Below, piece after piece: positions 33,382 through 42,202 of a stretch of 58,042 nt of DNA. Positions within the stretch are counted from its first letter, which is position 1, and each line of letters begins with the position of its first letter. The stretch lies in the NCBI GenBank assembly GCA_021817945.1, contig JAKAFL010000018.1:1-58042 (forward strand). The letters are read 5' to 3'. Made by a program: the position numbers and the translations under genes. Origin of the DNA: a bacterium. Lineage in GTDB: Bacteria > Verrucomicrobiota > Verrucomicrobiia > Limisphaerales > UBA11358. Under the pieces are notes generated by a model. The model did no database searches and was not told the origin of the DNA. It saw nothing but the letters and a program-made list of their open reading frames with translations.

Positions 33382-34872
33382 ATGCCAGCCCATACTCAAT
33401 CATCATCCCATTCAGAACGACCCGGCAAATCCCCGGTGTCCCGCAGCGGTAGATTTTCAGGCGGACCTGCTGCCGATGTGGCCCGATACACCGAATCCAT
33501 TTCCTTTGATTGGCGGCTTTGGAAGCAGGACATCCAGGGGTCCATAGCCCACGCACGCATGCTATGCCGCATGGGAGTGCTCACCCAAAAGGAGCTTCAG
33601 GCCATAGTCAGGGGCCTGACATCCATTGGGCGTGACATTGCTGCAGGGCAATTTGAGTGGAAACAGTCCCTGGAGGATGTCCACATGAACATTGAATCTG
33701 CCCTGACACAACGGGCGGCTGCTGGCGCAAAATTGCACACCGCTCGCTCACGAAACGATCAGGTGGCGCTGGACATGCGACTATGGCTGCGTGAAGAATT
33801 GGATCATGCGTCCCAGGACATAGCCAATCTCCAGCGAGCCTTGGTCAACCTCGGCACGCGTCATGCAGGGGTCATTATTCCGGGGTACACCCATTTGCAG
33901 CGCGCCCAGCCGGTTTATCTGGCTCATCACCTGCTGGCCTATGTGGAAATGCTGGAGCGGGACATCGAGCGCCTGAAAGACTGCCGTCGCAGGGTGAATG
34001 TCTGTCCCTTGGGCAGTGGAGCCATTGCCGGCAGCACGCTTCCGCTGCAAAGGGAATGGGTGGCTGGCGAACTTGGATTTGTGGATGACCGCGGGAGGAT
34101 TCAGGTCACCCGGAATTCCATGGACGGCGTGAGTGACCGGGATTATCTCGTGGAATTCTGCGCGGCATCCGCCCTGCTTGCCGTTCATTTTTCGCGTATG
34201 GCCGAGGATTTGATACTGTGGGCCGGGACGGAATTTTCCTTCATCCAGATTGCGGATGCCTACACCACTGGATCGTCCCTGATGCCTCAGAAGAAAAACC
34301 CGGACATAGCGGAGCTTGCGCGTGGAAAAACGGGAAGGGTGACAGGCAATCTGATGGCCTTGCTGACGCTTCTCAAAGGACTGCCCATGGCCTACAACCG
34401 TGATTTGCAGGAGGACAAGGAGCGGGTTTTTGACACGGCGGACACGGTGAGAGCCACGGCGCGGCTTTTGGCTGCCATGCTGGATCACACCACGGTAAAC
34501 GAGGCTAATTGCGCAGCAGCGGCCAGTGATCCTGCCCTGCTGGCCACGGACCTGGCAGACTACCTGGTGGAACGCGGGATGCCATTTCGGCAGGCGCATC
34601 ACGTGGTGGGCACACTCGTGGCGGCGGCGGCCCGTAAAGGCAAAGCCTTGAACGAGCTTGACCACGCGGAATTCCTGGAGGTGGACAGACTGTTTGGGCC
34701 GGATGTGACCGAGGTTTTCCTGCTATCCCGGGCGATGGCGCGCCGCAAGGTGACCGGGGCTCCCGGCACGCGGGAAACGGCCCGTCAACTGAAATTCTGG
34801 CAAAGGGCCTTGTCCATTCAGCCAGTCCAGAAATTCGGCAAAACGCCCGGCGCCCGTTCAAGGCGGGGTTAA
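33382..34872 (+). CDS. argH: Argininosuccinate lyase
   Basis: ArgH splits argininosuccinate into arginine and fumarate, the last step of arginine synthesis. The 496-residue protein has the fumarase-superfamily signature GSSLMPQKKNPDIAEL and the segments TARSRNDQVALDMRLWLREE and GYTHLQRAQPVYLAHHLLAY. A ~25-residue N-terminal extension (rich in Ser/His) precedes the usual start of the fold. Its 3' end overlaps the convergent acyltransferase gene by 15 bp. Confidence 0.95.
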   Translation: MPAHTQSSSHSERPGKSPVSRSGRFSGGPAADVARYTESISFDWRLWKQDIQGSIAHARMLCRMGVLTQKELQAIVRGLTSIGRDIAAGQFEWKQSLEDVHMNIESALTQRAAAGAKLHTARSRNDQVALDMRLWLREELDHASQDIANLQRALVNLGTRHAGVIIPGYTHLQRAQPVYLAHHLLAYVEMLERDIERLKDCRRRVNVCPLGSGAIAGSTLPLQREWVAGELGFVDDRGRIQVTRNSMDGVSDRDYLVEFCAASALLAVHFSRMAEDLILWAGTEFSFIQIADAYTTGSSLMPQKKNPDIAELARGKTGRVTGNLMALLTLLKGLPMAYNRDLQEDKERVFDTADTVRATARLLAAMLDHTTVNEANCAAAASDPALLATDLADYLVERGMPFRQAHHVVGTLVAAAARKGKALNELDHAEFLEVDRLFGPDVTEVFLLSRAMARRKVTGAPGTRETARQLKFWQRALSIQPVQKFGKTPGARSRRG

Positions 34873-35592
34873 AGCCAGCACCGCCTCACGTAATTCCACG
34901 GCCAGGGCTTTGCGATCCCTGTGACCAGGAGGGAAAGGGGCAAACCCGACCCGGGCATGAATGAGCCTTTTGCCCATTAAGTGCAGAGCGTGGGTCAAAA
35001 AGGTGTGATTACCCCAATAACAAACCTCGCGGCTGGCATCGCCATCGTCCAACAAGTACCGAATACGGCCCACGGTAATGGGATGGCCGCCCTCCACCAC
35101 GGGCTCCAACAAGGGAGACCGGAAAGGGAGCACCTCCTGGCCATTGGTACTGGTGCCTTCTGGAAAAACCACCACCAGCAAACCCTGCTCCAGAGCCTGT
35201 CGGATTTCCTGGTTCACCACCCCCACATGCGTGCGCCGCGCGCGTTGGATGAACAACGTGCCCCCCAGCGTGGACAGCCAGCCAAACAGTGGCCAGTGGC
35301 GCACCTCGGATTTGGAAACAAAAACGGCGGGCGTGATGGCGGACAGCACCAAAATATCCAGGTAACTGAGATGGTTCAGCACCAACAACCCGCGTGTGGG
35401 TGGCGTGCCATCAAACTCACTATGGCATCCAAACACCCTCAGGTGCCGGATACATGAACGATGCAGCCATCGCGCTTGATTGAGCCTCTTGGAAGGGGGC
35501 CTGGAGAAAGCCGTGGTCCCAAGATAATCCAGGAGCACCACCACCAGCTCCCACAAAAACCAGAAAAGCCTGCCGACCGCACGCAACTTCAT
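34858..35592 (-). CDS. PlsC-type acyltransferase, probable lyso-ornithine lipid acyltransferase
   Basis: The 244-residue protein has the acyltransferase motifs NHLSYLD (HX4D, catalytic), then FIQRARR and FPEGTST, as in PlsC-type enzymes, after a hydrophobic N-terminal anchor (LFWFLWELVVVLLDYLG). These enzymes add a fatty acid to a lyso-lipid at the membrane. The gene lies 30 bp downstream of an OlsB-like N-acyltransferase gene on the same strand, which points to the OlsA role in ornithine-lipid synthesis instead of phospholipid synthesis. It overlaps argH tail-to-tail by 15 bp. Confidence 0.8.
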   Translation of the reverse strand: MKLRAVGRLFWFLWELVVVLLDYLGTTAFSRPPSKRLNQARWLHRSCIRHLRVFGCHSEFDGTPPTRGLLVLNHLSYLDILVLSAITPAVFVSKSEVRHWPLFGWLSTLGGTLFIQRARRTHVGVVNQEIRQALEQGLLVVVFPEGTSTNGQEVLPFRSPLLEPVVEGGHPITVGRIRYLLDDGDASREVCYWGNHTFLTHALHLMGKRLIHARVGFAPFPPGHRDRKALAVELREAVLALTPP

Positions 35593-35622
35593 GCGTTGAT
35601 TTAAATTCCCGGCGCGGGAAGG

Positions 35623-36384
35623 TCAACCTAGAAATCGCTCCAATGTGGCGGGTGCAAGGGCTTTTAAATCCAGCATGGTTAAAAAATCAATTGTTTTGAA
35701 CCGGGTATCCAGGGCTGGGGGACCGCAGATTTTGGCGCCGACAGTCAGGTAGGCGCGCAGGAGTTTAGGGATGGGGACCGGCTCCCCGGAAACCTGGTCA
35801 AGTGGGCAATCGTAAACCGGTTTCGGGCGCGTGCGCCATTCCTGTTCAGCCAAGGCACCCTTGCGGCAGATTTGGGAGTAAGCAGAAGCGCCTGCGGAGG
35901 GATCCTGGGAAGTGAGGGAACTGCAACCCACGAGGTAACGAGCCCCCCGCTCCCGTCCGTAGGAGGCAATGCCGCGCCATAGCAACCCCAACACCACCAG
36001 GTTTCGGTGCTGGCCCTCCACGCAAGCCCTGCCCAATTCCACCATCTGGCTGCGAAACCTCTCGAAAGGTTCAAAGAAAAATTCCTGCGCTGAATAGTAG
36101 CCCAAGCCCCGCGCGGCACTTTCGCCGGTCTGCAACCGATAGGTGCCAACCACCTGCCCGGTGGGCAGATGTTCCACGATCAAATGATCACAGACCTGGT
36201 CAAATTCATCCGCATCTCTGCCGGTGGCATGGGATTCCGCCAACCCTTCCTTTAACTCAAGGTTGAAAACCTTGTACCTCAATTCCTGCGCCGCCTGCAC
36301 CTCCGCCACGCACCGGGACAAACGCACGGTGTAATGGGAGGATTTGCCGGTCACAAGCCGAATGGATTGCCGAATCGGATTCAT
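35623..36384 (-). CDS. OlsB-like N-acyltransferase (ornithine lipid or related aminolipid)
   Basis: The 253-residue protein is of the GNAT-like OlsB/hemolysin-related family. It contains AAQELRYKVFNLE, a DEFDQVCDHLIVE segment, VVGTYRLQTG, the YYSAQEFF stretch, VELGRACV and LLWRGIASYGRERGARYLVGCSSL. OlsB transfers a 3-hydroxyacyl chain from ACP to the alpha-amino group of ornithine. With the adjacent PlsC-like gene it would make a phosphorus-free membrane lipid, useful when phosphate is scarce. Other amino acids as acceptor cannot be excluded. Confidence 0.78.
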   Translation of the reverse strand: MNPIRQSIRLVTGKSSHYTVRLSRCVAEVQAAQELRYKVFNLELKEGLAESHATGRDADEFDQVCDHLIVEHLPTGQVVGTYRLQTGESAARGLGYYSAQEFFFEPFERFRSQMVELGRACVEGQHRNLVVLGLLWRGIASYGRERGARYLVGCSSLTSQDPSAGASAYSQICRKGALAEQEWRTRPKPVYDCPLDQVSGEPVPIPKLLRAYLTVGAKICGPPALDTRFKTIDFLTMLDLKALAPATLERFLG

Positions 36385-36429
36385 GAGTCAATGTAACCCA
36401 GAAAATGTGACAGCTTCATGGCGCCCAGG

Positions 36430-37035
36430 TTACTTTTTCAGGCTCAAGAATCGTTCGAGGTACTTGGCCAGCATATCCACCTCCAGATTCACCGGGTCGC
36501 CCACCTGGCGCACTCTTAGAACGGTTAAATTCAAAGTGTGGGGAATGATCCACACTGTAAAATGCCTGGCTCGCACCGCAGCCACAGTCAGGCTGATCCC
36601 ATCCACTGTCACGGACCCCTTGTATGCCAGATAGCGCATCAACTTTCCCGGCGCGGCGATTTCCAGCTTCAAATCCGCACCGCATTGCTCCCTCCGGGAA
36701 ATGTGTCCCATGCCATCCACATGTCCAGTCACAAAGTGGCCGCCCAGACGACCATTGGCCTGCAGGGATCTCTCCAAGTTCACTTCGGAACCTTTCTGAA
36801 GATATTGCAGATTGGTAAGGTGCCAGCTTTCCTTAAGGAGGTCAAAAGACAGGAGACCGGGCCGCGTGCGGGAAGCCGCTCTTTTAACTGTCAGACAGCA
36901 TCCATTCACCGCCAGGCTTTCCCCCACACGGATACCGCGGCTGCACACCCGCGATTTCACCGTCAGGGTGATTCCCCCGGAATGGGTTTGAATGTCTTGC
37001 ACCCTGCCGGTTTCTTCCACAATGCCGGTGAACAT
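36430..37035 (-). CDS. ribE: Riboflavin synthase alpha chain
   Basis: The enzyme makes riboflavin from two molecules of lumazine. The 201-residue protein shows the two lumazine-binding repeats, each starting with a typical phrase (MFTGIVEETGRV; HFVTGHVDGMGHI), and the active-site region NGCCLTV. The frame is open upstream, but the family always starts at MFTGIVE, so the ATG at 37035 was chosen. It lies 11 bp after ribD, with which it is surely co-transcribed. Confidence 0.95.
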   Translation of the reverse strand: MFTGIVEETGRVQDIQTHSGGITLTVKSRVCSRGIRVGESLAVNGCCLTVKRAASRTRPGLLSFDLLKESWHLTNLQYLQKGSEVNLERSLQANGRLGGHFVTGHVDGMGHISRREQCGADLKLEIAAPGKLMRYLAYKGSVTVDGISLTVAAVRARHFTVWIIPHTLNLTVLRVRQVGDPVNLEVDMLAKYLERFLSLKK

Positions 37036-37046
37036 GGTTGAGAAGT

Positions 37047-38267
37047 TTATCTGGCTGACAAACTGCGGTCGAGCGGGGATTTGAGCGGATTTACCACCCG
37101 GGCTGAAAGGAAAAGATCGCGCCCGAACTTTTTGCAATGAAGATCATGCAGGCGCAAAACCTGATTCCGTGTGGCGGCGCCATTTCCGGCGACAGCCTTG
37201 AGGGCATCCCGACCGGCAAGGATTTTTGGGGCATAAAAAAATGCGACCCGCTGGGCAAGACCTCCCAATAAAAACGAGGCATTGACCTCTCCCCCGCCCT
37301 CCACCAACGCATTGACCACGCCTTCCTTTCCCAGGCGTCGCAAAAGCGAGGAGAGGTTCACCCCTCGCTTGCCAACAGGGACGCGGAGAACGTCCGCTTT
37401 GCGTGCCAGTGCAGCCACTTTGCGTGGATTGGCTCCATGCCCCACAACCACGGTGGTGGTATGCGCCTGTGAGTCATTCAAAACCCTTGCTGTGGATGGT
37501 GTTCGGGCCCTGGAATCCAGAATAATCCGGCGCAATGGAGGAGTCTTCTCAACTGCGAGACCGGACTTGGAGCGTAGCGTCAGGGAGGGATCATCCGCCA
37601 GGATGGTGTTCACACCCACAATGATGGCGTCATGGCCTGCACGCAAATGCATACCCCAATCCCGTGCCTCCGTTCCGGTGATCCATTTGGAATGACCGTC
37701 GGAAGTGGCGATTTTGCCATCCAGGCTCATGGCTGCCTTGACCGTGACAAAGGGAGTTCGGTGAACAATCCAATGGTTGAACGATTCATTCAAGACCTCG
37801 CAATCCCTGACCACACGGTCGAGGGAGGATGGCTTGGGGCTGTCTGTGCAAAGATGGCTGGCACACAGGACTGAAAGGCCCGCCTTTTGCAGCAGGGCAA
37901 ATCCCCGTCCTGAGTGCAATGGATTGGGGTCCTGGACTGCTGCCACCACCCTTTTTATACCGGCATCTAAAATGGCCCGGGTGCAGGGCGGCGTTCGACC
38001 TGTGGTGCAACAAGGTTCCAGGGTGACGTACAGGGTGGCTCCGTTCAATTTGCGTCCGCGGGCGATTGCGTCCTTGATGGCTTCCACTTCCGCATGCGGA
38101 CCGCCAGCGTGTTTATGCCAACCCCGGCCCAAAACACGGCTGCCTTTCACAAGGATGGCTCCGACCATTGGGTTGGGCGAGGTTTGGCCATAACCGCGGC
38201 GGGCTAGAACCAATGCCTGTTTCAAATGAACCAGGTCCTGCGTCGTCATGCGCTTAAATTCGCCCAT
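37047..38267 (-). CDS. ribD: Bifunctional riboflavin biosynthesis deaminase/reductase
   Basis: RibD carries out two successive riboflavin steps: pyrimidine deamination and side-chain reduction. The 406-residue protein has an N-terminal cytidine-deaminase-like zinc site (GGPHAEVEAI and TLEPCCTTGRTPPC) and a C-terminal reductase domain (VTVKAAMSLDGKIAT; VGVNTILADDPSLT; LVEGGGEVNASFL). It lies 3 bp after ftsY and 11 bp before ribE. Confidence 0.95.
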   Translation of the reverse strand: MGEFKRMTTQDLVHLKQALVLARRGYGQTSPNPMVGAILVKGSRVLGRGWHKHAGGPHAEVEAIKDAIARGRKLNGATLYVTLEPCCTTGRTPPCTRAILDAGIKRVVAAVQDPNPLHSGRGFALLQKAGLSVLCASHLCTDSPKPSSLDRVVRDCEVLNESFNHWIVHRTPFVTVKAAMSLDGKIATSDGHSKWITGTEARDWGMHLRAGHDAIIVGVNTILADDPSLTLRSKSGLAVEKTPPLRRIILDSRARTPSTARVLNDSQAHTTTVVVGHGANPRKVAALARKADVLRVPVGKRGVNLSSLLRRLGKEGVVNALVEGGGEVNASFLLGGLAQRVAFFYAPKILAGRDALKAVAGNGAATRNQVLRLHDLHCKKFGRDLFLSARVVNPLKSPLDRSLSAR

Positions 38268-38270
38268 GGT

Positions 38271-39179
38271 TCATGATTCGAACAGGGCCTGAGCGAATGA
38301 TTGCGGGTCGAATGGGTGCAAATCATCCGGCTGTTCGCCCAGTCCGATGAATTTGATGGGCAGGCCCAATTCTTTCTGGATTGCGACGACCATGCCTCCC
38401 TTGCTGGTGCCGTCCAGCTTGGTAACCACCAAGCCGGTGAGGGGTACCGTGCGGTGAAACTCCCTGGCTTGGGTCAGGGCGTTCATCCCTGTGCTGCCAT
38501 CCAGCACCAAAAGCACCTCATGCGGCGCTCCAGGCAATTGGCGTCCCATCACCCGGTGGAGTTTTTGCAGTTCCTGCATGAGGTTATGCTTGGTATGCAG
38601 GCGTCCGGCCGTGTCCACGAACAGGTAATCCGCCTTGCGAGACAGGGCCGCAGTGATGGCGTCATGCGCCACGGCGGCGGCATCGGCGCCGTAGGCCCCA
38701 GCCACAACCTCCACATCCAGGCGAGTTCCCCAGAGTTTTAATTGTTCAATGGCCGCCGCGCGGAAAGTGTCACATGCTGCCAGCATCGCCTTTTGCTGGC
38801 GCCCTTGGACATAACGCGCCAGCTTGGCGCTGGTGGTGGTTTTACCGGTCCCGTTCACCCCCACCATGGAGACCACGGTCAGACCCTCCACTCGCTTCAA
38901 GGCATTTGAGGGTCCGCCCAGGCTGGCAACAATTTCCCCGCGCGCTATCGAAAGAAAATCCCTGGTTTCGGGCCCCTGTGATTCATAATTTTTTTTCACT
39001 GCCTCGATGATCTGGCTGGTCATGGGCAGGCCCAGGTCGGCGCCCAGGAGGGCCGCCTCCAAATCTTCGATGGAATCGGCTGTCAACCGGGGGGAACGGG
39101 TGACAATCCGTTTGATTTCGGAAACCAGCTTGTTATGCGTCCGGGCCAGGCCGGCCTTGAATTTGGCAAAAAGTCCCAT
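38271..39179 (-). CDS. ftsY: Signal recognition particle receptor FtsY
   Basis: FtsY docks SRP-ribosome complexes at the membrane. The 302-residue protein is a compact NG-domain form without the long acidic A-domain found in E. coli. It has an N-domain (residues ~1-85) and then G motifs GVNGTGKTTTSAKLA, CDTFRAAAIEQL, VDTAGR and VTKLDGTSKGG. The ATG at 39179 (MGLFAKFKAGL) is the typical start; an ATG 12 bp earlier is less likely. It sits in the nusB-PHP-ftsY-ribD-ribE run. Confidence 0.95.
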   Translation of the reverse strand: MGLFAKFKAGLARTHNKLVSEIKRIVTRSPRLTADSIEDLEAALLGADLGLPMTSQIIEAVKKNYESQGPETRDFLSIARGEIVASLGGPSNALKRVEGLTVVSMVGVNGTGKTTTSAKLARYVQGRQQKAMLAACDTFRAAAIEQLKLWGTRLDVEVVAGAYGADAAAVAHDAITAALSRKADYLFVDTAGRLHTKHNLMQELQKLHRVMGRQLPGAPHEVLLVLDGSTGMNALTQAREFHRTVPLTGLVVTKLDGTSKGGMVVAIQKELGLPIKFIGLGEQPDDLHPFDPQSFAQALFES

Positions 39180-39241
39180 GGTATTGAACAAATGAGTATG
39201 GTGGAAATCCGGTTAAAGGAGAATGCGGCTGGTGCCGGTTT

Positions 39242-40081
39242 TCAGGGAACCACGCGGTGGAACCGTTCTTTGAGGCGGGCCTTCATGACCTCTACTTTTT
39301 CGTAAGGCAATCGCACCGAGCCTATCAGGGGCCGGATTTTGCTATATCCATGGCAATCGCTGCCCCCTGTGGCTACCAGACTGTAATGACGGGCCATTTC
39401 CATGTAGTGAGCCGCCTGGCTCTTCGAGTGCTTGGAGTGCAGGCATTCGATCCCGTCCAAGCCCGCCTCCACCATTGCCGGCACGATGTCATCTGTGCGG
39501 TTGAGCCCTGGATGAGCCATCACCGCCAACCCGCCCGCCTCATGAATGAGCTTGATCGCTTCGCTGGCGGACATTTTGGATTTGGGAACCCAGGCTGGGC
39601 GCCCTTTTTTAAGAAACCGCTCGAAGGCTTCGTCCAGATTACGCACCAGGCGCGCCTTAACCATCGCACGGGCCACATGGGGCCTCCCCGGGGACCGGCA
39701 ATTGGCAAGCTCGAAAACCATCTGCGTCTCCAAGGGCACCCCCAAGGCATTGATGCGAGACACCATTTCGTGAATGCGTTGGGTGCGGACTTCCTGGAAA
39801 TGACCAATTTCCCGCAGGAACCCCGCATGGTTTGTGTCCAGAAAATATCCCAGAAGATGCACTTCTGTTTCACCCTGCTCCGCCGTCAGTTCAGTTCCTG
39901 GAATGAACTCCATCCCCACATCGGCACATGCAGCGGCCGCGCGCGCGCAACCCTCCACCGAATCATGGTCAGTCAGGGCAATGCAGCATAACCCGTTTTT
40001 TTGAGCCTCCAATACCAGTTGCTCCGGCGAAAAAGTTCCGTCAGAGAAGTGGGTGTGAAGATGAAGGTCGGCAAATTTCAT
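39242..40081 (-). CDS. PHP-domain phosphoesterase (YciV/RNase AM-like)
   Basis: The 279-residue PHP protein has metal-binding motifs in the standard order: DLHLHTHFSDG, ALTDHDSVEG, PGTELTAE, MAHPGL and GGSDCHG. Members of this branch hydrolyse nucleoside 3',5'-bisphosphate or trim RNA 5' ends in studied bacteria, using a trinuclear metal centre. The gene overlaps nusB by 4 bp and precedes ftsY. Confidence 0.88.
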   Translation of the reverse strand: MKFADLHLHTHFSDGTFSPEQLVLEAQKNGLCCIALTDHDSVEGCARAAAACADVGMEFIPGTELTAEQGETEVHLLGYFLDTNHAGFLREIGHFQEVRTQRIHEMVSRINALGVPLETQMVFELANCRSPGRPHVARAMVKARLVRNLDEAFERFLKKGRPAWVPKSKMSASEAIKLIHEAGGLAVMAHPGLNRTDDIVPAMVEAGLDGIECLHSKHSKSQAAHYMEMARHYSLVATGGSDCHGYSKIRPLIGSVRLPYEKVEVMKARLKERFHRVVP

Positions 40082-40578
40082 GGTTCCATGCGGGCGGGAC
40101 GCAGGATTTCCCCCCGCACCTTGTCCAGGATGCCATTGACAAACTTGCCGCTGTCCTGGGTGGAAAACTTTTTGGCTATGTCCACCGCCTCATTGATGCT
40201 CACCACAGGCGGGATATCCTCCCGGTAAAGCATTTCATAAATGGCCAGTCGCATGATGTTGCGGTCCACTGCGGCGATCCGGTTGAAGTCCCAGTTGCGC
40301 GTGTGGTTTTTGATGCGTTCATCAATGGTTTGAAGATGTTCCAGCACCCCGCGGATGAGCGGTTCGGCAAAAAGCCGGGTTTCTGCCTCCCCGGCCGTGG
40401 GTGGTGGCAGGGCGGTTTCCTGGCCCCATGTCGCGGGTCCCTTTTCCTGCTCAATCGCCGCCGTGCGCTGGGAATTCCAAAATTGCGCCAGTTCCAATTC
40501 CAAATCCGCAGGTGGATTCAGGTCATGCTGGAATAAAAATTGGACCGCGCGCTCGCGCGCCTCACGTCGTTTGCCCAT
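40078..40578 (-). CDS. nusB: Transcription antitermination factor NusB
   Basis: The 166-residue protein begins MGKRREARERAVQFLFQHDL. It ends with the conserved block DRNIMRLAIYEMLYREDIPPVVSINEAVDIAKKF and a GKFVNGILDKV motif, all classic NusB. It binds boxA RNA with NusE in rRNA antitermination. The ATG at 40578 was chosen because the family starts at this motif. It is the first gene of the run. Confidence 0.95.
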   Translation of the reverse strand: MGKRREARERAVQFLFQHDLNPPADLELELAQFWNSQRTAAIEQEKGPATWGQETALPPPTAGEAETRLFAEPLIRGVLEHLQTIDERIKNHTRNWDFNRIAAVDRNIMRLAIYEMLYREDIPPVVSINEAVDIAKKFSTQDSGKFVNGILDKVRGEILRPARMEP

Positions 40579-40904
40579 GCTCCCATATTGCCGCAGAACA
40601 AGCCCACGGGAAATGAAAAATTGCCCTCCACCCTCTGCGCGGGGTTTGACTTCAGATAAAATGACCCATGAAACCCGGTTTCCCATCCAATGAGGCAACC
40701 GGTGACCGATACAAAATCATCTACCCTGGCCCTTCTTTTTGATACGCATGCAAACCATCGGACGCAATATTTCGCCTGCGGATGGGCTTTGATTGCCCCT
40801 GACATTTTCCAGGGATTTTCGACGATATGAAGGTGGCGGATGCGGGCTGGGCGCCGAAGGGGGATTGACTTGAATTGGAGCATTGAATTTGGCATGAATG
40901 AGGC
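40579..40904. other. Divergent intergenic region, nusB / small membrane protein
   Basis: These 326 bp have no convincing gene; a long plus-strand frame that starts at 40840 is a shadow overlapping two better supported genes. The region should carry the nusB promoter on the minus strand and the promoter for the plus-strand chaperone operon. No exact promoter could be assigned. Confidence 0.3.
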
Positions 40905-41078
40905 GTGTTCAGCAAACGGGACAAAGAGCGGGAGCGTTACTATTTACTGCCGGGCCAGGGTGGGCGGGCCTATAGGCGCAAGCAAAGGATCATTTTGCTT
41001 TGGATTATTATCGCCTCTGTTTTCATGGGCGGTTTGCTGGCGGTTTTTGTTTGGTGGGTATCCAGGCCCGGGCTTTGA
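40905..41078 (+). CDS. Small single-pass membrane protein
   Basis: A 57-residue frame starts with GTG at 40905, just after an in-frame stop. It encodes a positively charged N-terminus (VFSKRDKERERYYLLPGQGG, then RAYRRKQR) followed by one membrane helix (IILLWIIIASVFMGGLLAVF) and a short tail. The charge pattern puts the N-terminus in the cytoplasm. A GAGG lies just before the start, at short spacing. Composition is sharply protein-like in this frame only. It is 44 bp ahead of the SurA-like gene and probably co-transcribed. Family unknown. Confidence 0.6.
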   Translation: MFSKRDKERERYYLLPGQGGRAYRRKQRIILLWIIIASVFMGGLLAVFVWWVSRPGL

Positions 41079-41122
41079 CATGCCCTTGACCGCCATTAGA
41101 CAGAGGGTATCATGCAGTCATC

Positions 41123-42106
41123 TTGAAAAAAAATCGTCTCAAGGTTGCCATCAAAGGCGCGTTCCTGCCGGGACTGCTCATGGCTTTTGCCCTCCCTGCA
41201 TCCGCACAGGTTGTGGACGGCATCGAGGCAGTGGTGGCAGACAAGGTCATCACTTTTGCCCAAGTGGCCGATTACACGAGGCCGGTGGAGGAAACACTGC
41301 GCACACAGTACGGTTCCCAACCGGATGTTTACCGGCAGAAGCTGGATTCCGCATTGCACGACAGTTTGGAATTGCTCGTGGAACGCGCCTTGATACTCCA
41401 CAGCTACGAATCCGGGGGTTACGTTAAATTGCCTGACAGCTTGGTGGACGGCCTGGTTGAAGACAATATCCGGGAACATTTTGGCGACCGCGTCACCATG
41501 CTCAAAACCCTGCAGGCACAAGGGATAACGCTCGAACAGTACCGCAAGGAACTTTTGGACCGTTATATTGAAGCCGGGCTCCGAAACCAGAATGTCCAGA
41601 AAACCATCATCATCTCCCCCTACAAGATCGAGACCTATTACCACGCTCACCAGGATGAATTCAAGGTGGATGATCAGGTGAAATTGCGGATGATCGTCCT
41701 GAACAAATCCTCTGATGATGACACCAATGCCTTGTTTCAGGCACGGGAAATTCTTAAAAAGGTGGAAGGCAAGACATCCTTTGCGCAGCTTGCCGCGCTT
41801 TACGCAGCGGGATCCCAGGAACATCCGAATGGTGAATGGGGGTGGATAGACCGCACAGTGCTGCGCAAGGAATTGTCTAACGCGGCGTTCAGCCTGCCAG
41901 TGGGACAGGTCAGCCAGCCCATTCAAACACCTGAGGCCGTCTATTTGCTGCAGGTTGAGGAAAAGCAGCCGGCCCACGATAAAAAGCTGGCTGATGTGCG
42001 GGATGAAATTGAGAAAACCCTGCAGCTTCAGGAACAGGCACGGCTGTCCAAGGATTACATTGATGGCCTCAAGAAAAAAACCTACATCCGGTATTTCTTT
42101 AACTGA
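41123..42106 (+). CDS. SurA-like periplasmic peptidyl-prolyl isomerase/chaperone
   Basis: The 327-residue secreted protein has a signal peptide (MKKNRLKVAIKG...PASAQ) and a SurA-N-like helical domain (residues ~30-170). One parvulin (PpiC) domain follows, with KLRMIVLNKS, FAQLAALYAAG and GEWGWIDRTVLRKELSNAAFSLPVGQVSQPI. SurA-like proteins escort outer-membrane barrels across the periplasm. The start is TTG at 41123. It precedes pdxA, an order also seen in Gram-negative genomes (surA-pdxA). Confidence 0.88.
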   Translation: MKKNRLKVAIKGAFLPGLLMAFALPASAQVVDGIEAVVADKVITFAQVADYTRPVEETLRTQYGSQPDVYRQKLDSALHDSLELLVERALILHSYESGGYVKLPDSLVDGLVEDNIREHFGDRVTMLKTLQAQGITLEQYRKELLDRYIEAGLRNQNVQKTIIISPYKIETYYHAHQDEFKVDDQVKLRMIVLNKSSDDDTNALFQAREILKKVEGKTSFAQLAALYAAGSQEHPNGEWGWIDRTVLRKELSNAAFSLPVGQVSQPIQTPEAVYLLQVEEKQPAHDKKLADVRDEIEKTLQLQEQARLSKDYIDGLKKKTYIRYFFN

Positions 42107-42202
42107 GGTCTGGGCGCTCAAACCGCGTGGCGGGAGCAACCCCAGCCAGGCCTGCCAGAGTGATTCGAATCAAGACTGGTTGAACGGAAAGATTGGGAAG
42201 CT

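Noticed and set aside
40840..41427. Long plus-strand frame of 195 codons across the small membrane gene and the SurA-like gene
   Set aside because: It overlaps two better supported genes in other frames and has no domain, signal peptide or protein-like composition.
42155..42190. ATTCGAATC motif between the SurA-like gene and pdxA, similar to a tRNA T-loop
   Set aside because: There is no matching acceptor or anticodon stem around it; it is a chance palindrome.
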